In this document: in pieces, positions 1-11,960 of the stretch
How positions within the stretch are numbered: position 1 is the first letter of the stretch
How the letters are laid out: each line of letters begins with the position of its first letter
NCBI RefSeq assembly: GCF_001522545.3
Contig: NC_031770.1
Location: 24,361,193 to 24,425,192 of the forward strand
DNA: 64,000 bases
Source: Parus major
Taxonomy: Eukaryota; Chordata; Aves; Passeriformes; Paridae
Direction: 5' to 3'
Notes under the pieces: model-generated
The model's database searches: none
What the model saw: the letters and a program-made list of their open reading frames with translations, nothing else
Told to the model about the DNA's origin: nothing
Made by a program: the position numbers and the translations under genes

Positions 1-986
1 CTTTTGGAAAGGGTTTTCCAAAATACATTGTTGAGTCTGCATAAGCCAAAATCAGGAATCAAATCTGCAAGCTTTGCCTAAATCAAACATTCAGCAACAT
101 TTAACAGTACTCATGATAACTATTTTCCTTCCCAACAAGATGCTCCTAAGAGGATAGCTGAGAGGAAGGTGTGGGGGGAACAAAACCCACCTATTTTCTG
201 TGACTCTTACTATTTTTTGTTAAGTTTTAACTGTTCCTGTGCCTGGCCTGTTTTTATGACTGGTGTCTGCAGATGTTCACAGAGTTTTACTGGCAAACAT
301 GCTAGCAGGAAGCAGGACATGGGGGAGAGAGGCAGATGTGATTTTCCAGGACCAAAGGTTTCAGCATCCCCTGGCCTGTGTGCCAGAGCAGCATGATCGC
401 ACATAGGCGGAGAGCAGCTAGAGAGCACAGCTCATATTTCCAGGGCTTGGAAGTTGCTCATCAGTGTAAAACAGTCCCCCTTGCAAATAAATTTTCTTGA
501 AAAGATCCTGAACCTAAGCAAAATGTATCATAATAATTCACTGTGTCACTATTCACTCACCTCAACTTTTGTGGGTGTGCTCCCATCAACATTTTGAAAG
601 ACAGCTCAAAATAATGGAGCTTACCTAAGCACAGAGTGTGAGCCTATGATTCATAAAACACAACTTTGAATTCAGAAACAAGTGTGGTTTTAAAAACTGC
701 TTTCTAGCCTTACTCTGAAACAGATTACCATAAAACACCCTTATCTACCTACCCAACAAAGAGATTTTTGTCACTAGATTTGAAAGACTTTAAAAATCAG
801 CTTTACTATTGGCTACCGCCCAAGACAGCAGCAGGTCTCTACAACTAGTATAGTTCCTCTCTAGATCAAAATTTCATCTTCATGTGTGCACACATAATGG
901 ATCTCTTAAGTATGAAGATCTTGCTGGTTTCAGTCCAGAAAAGACACAGTTACAGATCCCTGACAGTAAGATTATGTATTCCAAGG
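1..986. other. Non-coding, nothing recognised
   Basis: Unique AT-rich sequence. Open frames are at most about 75 codons and overlap on both strands. No repeat family is recognised apart from the small inverted repeat at the edge. Confidence 0.7.
2..23. repeat. 9-bp inverted repeat at window edge
   Basis: 'ttttggaaa' (2-10) and 'tttccaaaa' (15-23) are reverse complements around 'gggt'. It is short enough to be partly chance. Confidence 0.7.
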
Positions 987-1812
987 AATTTCACAGAACC
1001 ATAGCATAAGCTGAGTTGAAAGTTGCACTCAAAATCACAGAGTTTGACTCCTGGCCGTGCACTGCACCATGCCCAAGAGTCACACCATGTGCACTGTCCA
1101 AACACTTGAACTCTGTCAGGCTGGTGCTGTGACCACTTCCCTGGGGAGCCTGTTCCAGCACCCAACCACCCTCTCAGGAAAGAACATTTTCCTGATATCC
1201 AATCCAAACCTCCCCTGACACAACTTCAGACCATTCCCTGGGGTCCTGTCACTGGTCACCACAGAGAATAGATCAATGCCTGCCCCTCTTTTTCCACTCT
1301 TAAGGAAGGTGTAACTGCAATGAGTCTCCTCCTCTCCAGGCTGAACAGACTTATATGGCTTCCCCTCAAGACCCTTCATCATCTTGGTTGCCCTCCTTTG
1401 GACACACTCTAATAGTTTCATATCTTTCTGATATTGTGGCACCCAGAACTGCCCCCAGCACTGGAGGCGAGGCCGCCCCAGTGTAGAGCAGAGCAGGACA
1501 ATCCCCTCCCTTGCCCAGCTGGCCATGCTGGGCCTGATGTCCCTCAGGGCATGAATGGCCCTCCTGGCTGCCAGGGCACTGATGGATTATGTTCAGCTTG
1601 CCATCAACCAGGATCCCAAGGTCCCTTTCCATGGCACTGCTTTCCAGCATCACATTCCCCAGTCTGCACATTCAGGGTTCTCCCATCCCAGGTGCAGAAT
1701 CAGCTTTCCCTTGTTGAACTTCACATGGTTAGTGATTGCCCAGTCCTCTGATTTGTTGATGTCTCCCTGTAGGGCCTCCCTGCTTTTGAGGGAGTCAACA
1801 GCTCCTTATCCT
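987..1812 (-). mobile_element. CR1 LINE, 5'-truncated, 3' end at the left
   Basis: The plus strand reads as the reverse complement of an avian CR1 3' half. The left edge (about 987-1020) has the 'cacagaaccatag' style 3' terminus. Next come the conserved blocks 'actcctggcc', 'acttccctggggagcctgttcc' in divided form (1135-1155), 'cctgatatccaa' (1191-1202) and 'tggtgattgcccag'-like sequence (about 1730-1743). Similarity stops abruptly after 'gagtcaacagctcct' near 1806, the usual 5' truncation of CR1 copies made by target-primed reverse transcription. Recognition is from memory of the avian CR1 consensus; subfamily is not assigned. Divergence is modest, so this is the youngest-looking repeat in the window. 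Confidence 0.93.
1116..1810 (-). pseudogene. CR1 ORF2 reverse-transcriptase C-terminal remnant
   Basis: This is the coding part of the CR1 copy above, read on the minus strand. The upstream portion (about 1671 down to 1530) reads in one frame and contains the family motif ERDLGILVDGKLN. The downstream portion (1526 down to 1116) reads in another frame and carries LLECVQRRATKM and, near its end, WNRLPREVV, both typical of the region after the reverse-transcriptase palm in CR1-clade LINEs. The frame change near 1500-1530 shows a frameshift. The catalytic palm and the N-terminal endonuclease are absent because the element is 5'-truncated, so no functional protein is possible. In an intact element this protein would nick target DNA and reverse-transcribe its own RNA. 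Confidence 0.9.
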
Positions 1813-3547
1813 TGGATTTCTATTACCAGGTGTCACTAAAGACCACGCACTATCAGAGCACCCACTGATGCTAAGAATGAGTTTAGCCCATGACAAATGC
1901 CATGGACTATTTTGGGTACTGAAAGACCAGCAAACTTACAATTTGTTGTTCTTCACAGTGTGCATCTTGCCTCTGGGCTCATTAGGAAGGGCCAAAAGCA
2001 AAACCCAGTAAGGCAACAATGTCTCAAGGCTAGAAACAGTAGATATGTTGTAGGAAAGCTCCACCTGAAAGGATTCCTTCTCCATTTTCAAAGCAAATGA
2101 ACATGCCAAAAAACTTGCCAAACCAAAACCAGAGCATACATTTCTTTGCTTAAATACCTTTATCACCGCTCTGGTAGATCTTGTTGACCTGGGTCAAATA
2201 TGAAGAGATGAAATCCAGATGGCAGATGATTTAGCCCCTACAATAATTCACATTGAATCAGAGGAAGCCTGATACATCATTAAAAATTCAAAAGCCAGTA
2301 TTTATCTCCCAGGCGCAACATATATAGTCCCCACAACCTACAAAAGAAACATGTTCTCTCTCCCTTCCTTCTAAGTTATTTTATTCCCAAGGAGCTCACT
2401 GGATAGCATATAACAGATAGTACAAAAAGGGCATTGATTATGAAAACATTTGATGAGCGGAAATAAGATGATATCTCTACAGAACTTAAGGATCTTAGAA
2501 TATAGTGTTACAAGCCAGAAGCATGGATGGCAGGCAGAACTCCACACATCCATCTCAAGATTATTAAAATCCAGCTTCTTCCCTGATAGCCATCAATGAT
2601 CAAAAGGCATAAACAATCAGGCTTTCTATGCTAATGATTGCACTGAAATACTTTCTTAAGTAGTTTGACCAATTAGAAGGAGCACCAGCCATTAAAAAGA
2701 ATCTTAATGATGGAATAGTTATTCAGAGTCCTTTAAAAGAAAACTGTAGTTTTTTTATATCACATGTCCCTCATTTTTTCTTGATTTTGGCTGTTTTACA
2801 TTATTTTAAATAATAAATCCATCCCCCAAACCTTCACACACTCTTATAAAGTATAAAGCTACCAGCCTCCCTGCCTTTATTTTCATCAGCTTAATTTGTG
2901 AATCATTGGAAGTTAATATATTTGTGGTTCACACATGAAAAAGACATGAAAGTTTAAGAAATCCAAGCCTCTCCTTTGTGGACTCTAAGGCAAAGTATAT
3001 CTAATTGCTATGAACTAGCTAAGACCCTTAAAATGAAATCACATTTCTTTAATTACATTTCATGAAGAAGCAATATCAGGGTTAAAGTCTGAAATAACAC
3101 AAAAATCTTTCAATAAAAACTACCGTGTGTTATTCAGATGGGAGTGGAGAAACAGTGGTAGTTTACTGCTAAGGAATACATCGCATGCAGCGTATTTCAT
3201 AGAAAAAATATTCTTAGCTAAACATGTCATCCAGTACTGAATAGATGAATATTTTGTAAAATTTGGCCATTATACATTATGTTCACAGCAAGTCACACTC
3301 ATCTCTTAACTCTGTTTAGGGTGAATGTTGTATGTCAGTGCTACAGTACAGGACAACATATTGAGTAACACCATGGTCAAGTCAAAATCAGCAGGAGCAT
3401 CACATATGTTACTGTTAGCAGAAGAAATGCAGAGGGTGTTTAGAGGGTGTGCAATTCTTCTGTCAGCTTGTTTAGCTCTAGAGTTAAACAAAACCACTTT
3501 AACTTCATCTTTGTTTCTTATTTATATGTTGTGATTTTCTTTTTTAT
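1813..3547. other. Non-coding, nothing recognised
   Basis: Unique AT-rich DNA between the CR1 copy and the A-rich tract. It has several TTTTAAAT-type words and no gene signal. Confidence 0.65.
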
Positions 3548-3692
3548 GAAAAAAAAAAACCTAAAGCCAAAAAAAAAACCAAAAAAAAAACCCACAGAAA
3601 AAAAACCTGCAAAAAAAAAACTAAAAAAAAAAAACCAAAACAAAACAAACAAAAGAAACTCCACAAAAAACACCACAACCAAAAAAAAAAAT
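3548..3692 (+). repeat. A-rich low-complexity tract with interspersed C
   Basis: About 145 bases made of A-runs of 7-12 broken by CC, CT, GC or CAC, becoming (AAAC)-like near 3637-3650. Open frames through it are lysine-rich on the plus strand and phenylalanine-rich on the minus strand, which is a composition artefact. It may be a decayed retroposon tail or an expanded A-rich microsatellite. The DNA just to the right (3720-4100) is visibly richer in G and C than the DNA to the left. Confidence 0.9.
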
Positions 3693-5096
3693 AATAACCC
3701 AGTGCAGACACACACAATGCATTTGGCCAGGGTTTTAGGGTTTTTTCCTGAAGGTGTGCCTGGCAGCTTTCTGCTGTGTCCAAATTCACATGCCATCATT
3801 GACTGGCCTCATCTGTGGCTCCACAGGTAGTTCTGCCTCACAGCTGCACCTGCTGCTGCCTACCTGAGCTCCCCTCCTCTGCAGGGCACGGCTGAAGCAC
3901 CTCACACACAACTCCTCTGGAGCAGGTGGGACATACCAGTCAGGCCTAGCTTGAAAAACTCCCACTGAAGTTCTGCATGACAGCTACAGAGCAGGTGACT
4001 GTGAGTCCCAAGTCTCCCAAAGCAACATTGCTTCCCAAGGGGAATTCAGTCCTCACTCAGCCAGGCTGCAAGGTGTGTTTTGAAGGCAGGCGGGCTAAGT
4101 GCATGTGAGATCACAATCTTTGTTGATTCCTACCAAGTTCAGACTTCTCATGGCCTTCATATTAACCTGCAGAGCACTCAGCTGAAGGGCAGTGCCCTGC
4201 AAGTATGCCTGTTCAGTCTGGAGAGAGGATGAAATCATGGAACTTTTCATTATCAACCTTTCCCTTGGCTGGGAAGAAAATGAGGTATTTTGAAGCTGAA
4301 ACTTCTGGAGGGTTACTTACCACTCTCATAATGGTACCACCCATGTAGCAGCACAAGCATGAGTACTCCTGCCTTTAAAGGAGCTTGGTTTTGTCTCAGA
4401 GCAGAACAGGAAAGTTTAGGAAAACACAAAAGTTGTGCAGGTTAGTAAAGTATTTCCCACACATCTCTGGTTATGGGAGGCCTGTAATGGTATTTAATAT
4501 TTTTTAAAAATGTTGGTTTCAATTAAAATAATAGATGGGAAAATAAGAAAGAAAGGAATATAAGGCGGGTAATTTTTTCCTATCCTGCAGGAAAATTCCA
4601 ATTACTTAAATTATTCTTTTGCAGAGAAATTAAACAATTGCTGGAAAGGGGAACATGAAAATGTCATCCAATCTGCTTCTGAAATGCAGTTTATGCAATG
4701 AAGCAATATTTGTGTGGATTCCACTAATTCATTCCATTTTAGAGTGTCAGCCAGACAGTGAAACATAAGAGTTTTCACTTGAAAACTACTATAATTGCTG
4801 ACAATCAGGGTCCACCTTCACCCCCTTACTTTCCCAGAAGCACCCAGATATTTTAGGGACACCAGTGAAGTTTTAGGAAAGACTCTTCACAAGGCAACAT
4901 AAGAATTTCAGTCCATTACCTAGAGGCACTTTAGGCACACAGGTTCCCTTGATGCCCCAAGAGAATGTCAGGAGCTGCTGTGGAAGTCTAAGCTCAGTGT
5001 CGAAGACTTACAGCTGTAAAACACAAGATTAACTAGAGTACTTATTGCTAAAGATACAGTGCATCTTTTTAAGGACATGAATTAATCCATATTAAC
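3693..5096. other. Non-coding, nothing recognised
   Basis: 3720-4100 is somewhat richer in G and C than its surroundings and borders the A-rich tract; it could be a retroposed or LTR-derived segment that I do not recognise. The remainder is ordinary unique sequence. Confidence 0.55.
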
Positions 5097-5290
5097 AGAG
5101 TTTGGGTTGGAAGGGACCTTAAATACCATCCAAACCAAATCCCCCTGCCATGGGCAGGGGCACCTTCCACTGGACCAGGTTTCTCAAAACCTCATCCAGC
5201 CTGGCCTTGAACACTTGCAGGGATGAGGCACCCACAGCTTCTCTGGGCAACCTGTTCCATTGCTTAAAGAACTTCTTCCAGATACTCAGC
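5097..5290 (-). mobile_element. CR1 LINE 3'-end fragment
   Basis: The plus strand shows the classic reverse complement of the CR1 3' region. It has 'gtttgggttggaagggacct' (about 5100-5119), then 'ccctgccatgggcagggg', 'cctggccttgaacacttgcag', 'cacagcttctctgggcaacc', and ends with 'aaagaacttcttccagatac'. Only about 190 bp of the element's 3' end is present, so this is a severely 5'-truncated copy. No coding capacity remains. It is of a different CR1 type from the copy at 987-1812, judged from the different 3' terminal sequence. Confidence 0.95.
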
Positions 5291-8200
5291 TAGCTATTGG
5301 TTATCACAGTACAGCAGGATTTAACACTGAATTACTGTTCTCCAAAGTTCTTAGGTCCTCCCAAACCATACAGTAAATTGGAGACATTAGTTATATCTGA
5401 AAAACAGGGTCTAAATATGATCTCTGACTTCCTGCAGGCTCTGGCAGGTATTACTTTGGGATTCTCTGGATGGTTTTGCAAATGTTACTCAAGATCTGGT
5501 CTATTGTCTTCTGTAAAAGCACACAATAAAAGTATTTTCAGAGAGATTATTCACTTTCCCCTTGCTTTCAGCAAGAATTCTGGTCATAGCAGTAGGACAA
5601 GCGCTAGGAACTCATATGCAAGAGTCAGGATTTTTATTCCAGAGTATGTGAGTACTGTTTCAAAAAGACAGCAAATGAAACCAAAGCAAATAAAATAATT
5701 ACTGCAGTTAACACCTTACGAAATATTGTCACCTTCATCTCATTATTGGTTACTTGTTCTATCATAGATACTACTTTCTGGAAACTAGAACTAATAAGAA
5801 AAACTCCAAGGAGAAAAACCTTGAAATGACCTCAAAGAACTGTGAAAAGCACTGTAAGTACTCATGTTTCAGAAAAATAATCTACTTTTCACTAAACCAG
5901 TATCTATATGTAAGCAAATGTCTCCCAGACTTCAGCTATAAGCAGAGGCATTAATTTTGTTAGTTTCACTATGCTTTGTCCTCTCTTCATCTGAAGCAGC
6001 ACATTTGCAATGACAATCCCTTGCTACTAAGTGAATCTCACATTTACACTGAGAGTGCCCAAGTACTTTTCAAGTCTTGACTCTGCTTTATCTGCTTCTG
6101 TCATAAGTGTGCCTGGCAGAAAAAACCCACATGCGGCTGAGACAGGGACACGTTTACTTTCAGAAGTCAGTAAAAGAAAGGGGATGTGGAAGAAAAACTC
6201 TTTAACATTGCCCAAGAAAATAGTTTTCAGTCAGACTCCAGTACTGCCTAATTCCTGTCTGCATCAGCCCAGTTAAAGCTGCCTGTGCTTAGGGGCGATT
6301 GGCAGTCTGCTCTGGGTTCCTTCACTGCACTGCTAATCTCCACTAATACTCTCCCATGCTTCATTTAATTTCACTCTCAGGGCTCTTTTTTCAAATTCTT
6401 CCTCAAATCTTAAACCAATGCCCTCATTGTTTAGGATTCCTTTACCCTGACAAGTCTGACCTCAGATATCCTTTCCTCTTTCCTGCTCTGTAACTCAGGC
6501 AGTCCACTTACTCATTCATATGGTAACCTCACATAATGGTCTCCACATTAATTAAGTAATTTTGGTCCTTTAAGGTACTACAGAGGGGTTTTCAGTGCCT
6601 TTCAGGCCAATTGAACTTTTTTTGTTGTTGTTGAACAGACTGGAGAGTACATGGAAGAAGAGCCAAGGAGAACAGGCTCGCTCTCCCTCTGGGCCATTCC
6701 TTTCATGCTGCTTCAGGGTTAGGCCAAAACAACATCAGCAAGTCTAATTTGCCCCAGCAGTGGATGGGAAATTACTAAAAACCCTGCAGATTAATTTGTG
6801 TCAGATGTATGCTTTAAAGCAAGTGAGAGCAAGAGAGAATGTGAGAGCATTTACAGAAAAATATGCTCTTTCTCTGGGATTTAGAAGGGCCCTCTTGTTT
6901 CAGATCTCTTGGGAGCTGGGTGGCCCCATGCAAATGAAAAGTCCTACCTTTGCTTTATGTTCTCCTTTTGTATTAAATGCTTTTCAGTAATCAGACAATT
7001 CAGAAAAAAAATGAGAGAGATAAAAAGAAGCAAAACTGCACAATGCATGATTGGTTTTGCAGTATCTTCTGATTCTTCTAGCAAATATAGTTTTGCATCA
7101 TACAGGTGATATGGTCAGAAAAAAAAAAAGAGGCCTGGGGATTTTTTTGGAGGGGTGAGGGTTGTGTCCCACATCACTCCAGAAAAGCAAAATGTGGAGG
7201 AAACCTCACGTCACTCTGGAAAATAGTAATGATTAGTGTTACATAATCAATAACCTAATAGGACTGAAACTGCAGATCAATACATGATCCTGACCAGGAA
7301 GCACAGGTCCAAACCAGTTTTTCTGTTGAAACACTAGACCTCAAGTTGGTCTCTGATTGCCAGATGTGATCACCAGGCTGGGATATCCTAACGTGTCCTG
7401 GAGTGCCCATGGAAATCCAGCAACTGCAATGGTTTGGTGCTACTCAGTGTGACTCAATTGAGAATAAATTTTTCTGTATATGACTAACACATGACTTAAA
7501 AAGAGCACAGCTAGCAGTGGTTAGGCTTCTCACTGGTATTCCCAACAAGGCCAAGAACAGTCATCTCTGTGGCCAAGCGCTCTGGTTAATGGTGTTGCGA
7601 CACTGGAGATGAGTCACGTGTGTGCTATCGCTGTGCAGTAACATTTCTGTTGCTAAACTAGATTTAATTTTGCACATTCTCGGAACTCATATCCAGTCTG
7701 ATCTGCTCACCACATCTAAAAGGATTTGTTTACTTTTTAGGCAGCCTTGCTATTTAGATCTCAGATGACTGCCTCAAAAATTCTAGGGAAGCTCAAAATA
7801 AGTCTCATAAAGAAGTACAACATTAGTATAGACTTTTTTCTGGTGAGAAACAGTTCTGCTTCAAAAACTCCAAGCTTTACTTAAAGGCTTCATTCACACT
7901 GTTCCTAATGCTTGTCTTATCATTATTATGAAACAAAAATAATAACACCCAAAGTCCTACCCGAAGTCTGAATCCCAATCTGATTTGGCAACATAAATAT
8001 AACCACAGAAAAATCTTCCAAGAGAGCCAAAGAGACAAAAGTTCCCAATCTAAAAAGAAAGCAAAGAAGTTTTGTGGAATTAGACCTTAAATCTCAGTTT
8101 CAGAACAGACTAGCACTTAGGAACCTGTCACAACTTTCAGCAAGATATCAGATATAGTTAATACGACATTTAATATTGGTGCAGTTATACTGGTACTCTG

Positions 8201-11200
8201 AGTGGTATCACCTATTTCAGCCTAGAAAGGAAATAGCAGTACAGGGAAGAAACAACATAGGATGCCTTTATATCTATAATTGTTGTTGTACTGGGATTTT
8301 TTTCAGCAAAAACACATACTAGTAACCTAAATGCTTGTACTAGTGCCAGATCTTCTATATGAGAAAAGAGTGTCAGAAGATTTAGAGGTCTGTGTCACAC
8401 CAGTTTCACTAGTGCTTTGGCAGGTAATAGCATTTCCAGGCCCACATACAAGCACTAGATCACATCTGAGAAAGAGAGAAAATCTTTAGTTAAGTGACCA
8501 TTTTGAAAATATTCTTTTTAGAATTGCTGAAATGCATAAGATCTGGCAACTTAAAAAAATAAAGTAATCCTCTTCAAAGGAACAAAATCCAACACAGCCA
8601 TTCAAAAGAAACAATAACAAAAGAGAAATCTGTGCTAGTGATGATTATATTGGCAAGTCTCTGTCCATAATGCATGCTTGTGGAAAATGGTAACTACAGC
8701 TATAGCAATTCACGTAATACTATCTGAATATTTTTATCTGAGAAAAAACTACACTGTTGTATTCATGTGTATACAGGGAAAAAAAACAAGCTCTGAAGCA
8801 GATAAATCCAATAATATTTAGATTCCTAATTCTCTGATTTAGGTCCCAGGAGAAGCTTAGAAACTTTCAGTGGAAGGCAAAAGAGGGATTTCCTTATTTT
8901 GTCTGATCCATAGGAAAACCTCAAGTTCATTGAGGTAGTCTATCAGTTTTAGGGTGCCTAGTGCTGGAAAGAAAAAAAGGCAGCCCAAGCCTGCAGATAA
9001 CCTGTTTGACTGACCTCACTCTGCAGCTCTGTTTATTCACCAGACATTGACATCAGTGCTAGCTCCAGCTCAGGAGAGCAGCTCAGGCACATAGGCAGGG
9101 CAAGCCTGCTCAGCCCTTGCTTGGAGCAGCTTTAGGAGCCAGGAGCCACACCCTTGCTTCCTGTCAGAGCAGAACAAGCCTAGAAGTCACAAAACCTACC
9201 TACTAGTAACAATGCCAGAAACGTGCATGTGTGCACCCAGTCCAATAATAATTAGTCTTTCTGGCACCAAAGCCTCAATCATCTATCGCAGGCCAAACTG
9301 TACTATGGGAGTGACAGTGCTCCTGAGATACTCCCAAGGTGTGAGGAAGCACCATCAACCTTTCCCTCATCTCACCTGAGATGCTCTCCTGTTCAGAAAA
9401 GGACTCTGACTATTGCTCTCATCTTGGGCTAGGGGAGCAGTCTCAGTGAGGACTTTGGAATATTTGATCCTCCAAGACTAACAGGATTCATGAGATCTGA
9501 ACCTCATGCCAGATAAAAGCTCAATGAGTCTTTTCTAATCTGTGCCCGATCTAAGCTCAAACTTGCAATTCCTGGACAGTACCAAAATACAACTGCAACA
9601 TTTCTGAGAGCTGAGCTCATAGTGCTGGATGAAAAGTCACAAAGGCTGCAGCGTCTGTGTATGCTAAGAAAATTGTACATGAGAAGGCAATCTGAATGAC
9701 AGTTTCAGCTCTCCCAACCTTCCTCCTACCAGAAAGCCCTTCAGCCCCACCAAAAGTCCATATCTCTTTCCAAAGATTAACCATCACTGTCAAAAAGACT
9801 TCCAGAGTTTTCCTGATTTAAATATCTGAAATGCAGTAGAATCTCATCTAATTACTCATAATTCCTATCACTATGATATCTGCATTGTATTTTTAATAAC
9901 ACAAGAACATTGAAATAATTATGAAGGCTACAGATAACTTGAAATCTGATATCCCTGCTGCTTGTAAATATTTCTTCACATTTATTTGTCCTTTGAAATA
10001 ATTAAGCACTTAAACACTATTGTTTCCTTACATACCAGAGCACATTTCTGACATGAATAAACACAAAGTGAAAAGCAACAAACTGCTGATCAGGAAGGTA
10101 CATTTGTTCTGCATTTTGAAGAACATCTGTAGAATTCTGAAGGGCAGAAATCAAAACCCTGGAAGACAGTTTATCGTGGCTAATTCTTAGGAAAAAACCC
10201 AACCATTTACAGGTATTTAAGAGGGCTAGGAGATTTAATTTTTGCTATAAGCCTCAAAGATTTAATTTTCAGAAAGCTCAGCTGAGGGTTCTGCATTCTT
10301 AACAATTCCAAAAATTTAGGTCAAATTGCCTGAAATCAATGATTATAAAAAAAAGAGACCCTAAATTTTACCCAAGTTCTTTACATGAATGCCTGATATT
10401 TCCCTCTCCTTGTTTTTATTTTTAGATTCAGTCCACTGTTCACATCTCTAGGCATTAGCAGACATTTGATTGTTATTTTTCCCTTATGTTCTAACTTTTA
10501 GGTCTTAGGCCAAGCCGTGGCTTCAGCTGTGCAAATGTAAACCAAGCAACTCTATTCACTTGAGTGAGTTTCAATTAGCAAAGGCACAAACAAGACAAGC
10601 TCTCACACCTGATATGCCTTACCACTTTAATAATCTCATGTTGGGATCTCAGAAAGGAGAAATACTCAAGTGTTCATAAGACTGCACTAAATATGTGTCT
10701 AGGTCTATTCTAGCTCATGCTTTTACTGAAGCACCAATTAAGAATTGTTGGGGAGGGGGGGGAATGGGCTAGATTACTTGACCCAAGGTTCTAAATTTAC
10801 CATTTGACTATATATTTTTTCTTTAAATACACTGTGACTCAGACATGCATTCATTGAGATTTGTGTACACAGGTTTCATACACTCAGCCATGTTTGCTTT
10901 TTGTATAAAACAGAAGAGGTCACTGTATCTGAAACAAACCTGAACTTACAGCTAGAATAATAAGTAACTTGAATGCAAACAAATCAAGCAATCTTGCCCT
11001 AAAGTCAGCATGAACCAGTTGATTTTCCTTACTGAACCCCTACACATGAGCTAAGTGGAAGACAGAAAGCACCTACTTTAGGGAAGACAAAGAGGAGCTT
11101 TTAGTCTGATAAATGCAATCTCACACAAGAGCCACTCTGCCTGACCAGGTGACCCCACTTCTCCCTCCCCAAGGTCCGCATGCTCCAGCAAACTCTGAGT

Positions 11201-11369
11201 CCCTTCTCCCAGCTCTTGGAAGGAGGGGAGAAGTTTGCTATAGGGAGAAAGACTTTATAGCTCACCAGCTGTGTGAACAAACTCAGACATATTTGGCTTC
11301 TGTGAACTTGGCTAAATCAATGAAACATCAGAGCTCAAACTTGATGCTTTATTTCCTTTAGTCTGAGGT
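5291..11369. other. Non-coding, nothing recognised beyond a short G-run motif
   Basis: Unique AT-rich sequence. The 133-codon open frame at 5297-5698 abuts the CR1 fragment and resembles no family I know. A minor CpG cluster with an E-box CACGTG (7615-7620) lies at about 7578-7682. Confidence 0.6.
10750..10768 (+). other. Potential G-quadruplex
   Basis: GGGG-A-GGGGGGGG-AAT-GGG on the plus strand. The eight-G run can supply two runs with a one-base loop, so the motif satisfies the canonical pattern. Its background is otherwise AT-rich. Confidence 0.6.
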
Positions 11370-11820
11370 TCTGCTCGCTATAAACGTGATCTGGAACAAC
11401 ACGTGTGAGACTGTAAAGCAAAAAAGAAATGAAAACAAAATGTGATTGTACATGAGATCAATTCCATGCTGACGTGATAATACGTTCAAAATTCTCATTT
11501 CTGTAGAAAGCTGACCACAGGCACTTCATCAATCAGTATTTCGATTTGTAATGTGTTCCGTATGGTTCTCTGTCATTACTTAATGGGGAACATCCCCTCT
11601 GAAAACATCTGACTCTGAGCTCTGCATCGAGAGAGCTGCTCGTGTTTCAACCACGTTTCCCAGAAACTGAACACTCAGCAACATATTCATTTTAGTGACA
11701 GCCACCACTAATGAGAAACAGCCATGGGTTCGTTGAAACTTTTACAAGCCAAAGAAATTTATATTAGCAACAACAGCAAAAAAAGAAAATAAAATCTCAG
11801 ATTCACTTACGTGACAACTG
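11370..11820. promoter_or_regulatory. CpG-retaining block, candidate cis-regulatory element
   Basis: About twelve CpG dinucleotides occur in roughly 450 bp of otherwise AT-rich sequence whose neighbours are CpG-poor. They include an E-box CACGTG at 11400-11405 and a CRE-like TGACGT at 11470-11475. Retention of CpG in non-coding DNA is compatible with low germline methylation or purifying selection. No long open frame lies here. The call is an inference from composition only. Confidence 0.3.
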
Positions 11821-11930
11821 AACCTCTAGAATCTCCAAAATCTTGATTTTAACACCCTAAAGCTCATACTGGGTTGGTGCTTGTACTTTATTTTTTATTT
11901 TATAGCTTATGTCTCTAGTTTTTGGGGGGG

Positions 11931-11960
11931 TTTGTTGTTGTTGTTGTTTTGGTTTTTTTC
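11931..11960 (+). repeat. (GTT)n and T-rich low-complexity stretch
   Basis: Five GTT units follow a run of G ('ggggggg') and pass into a T-rich run. A simple repeat with no coding content. Confidence 0.85.

Noticed and set aside
3447..3830. 127-codon lysine-rich open frame (and phenylalanine-rich frames on the other strand)
   Set aside because: It is produced by the A-rich low-complexity tract; the residues follow the homopolymer pattern and there is no gene context.
5297..5698. 133-codon open frame directly beside the CR1 fragment
   Set aside because: No recognised domain, no CR1-like coding sequence and no splice or promoter context; the length is within what chance gives in 64 kb.
11868..11895. 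'actgggttggtgcttgtac', resembling a mariner terminal repeat
   Set aside because: Only about ten bases match, and no inverted partner or TA target duplication was seen nearby.
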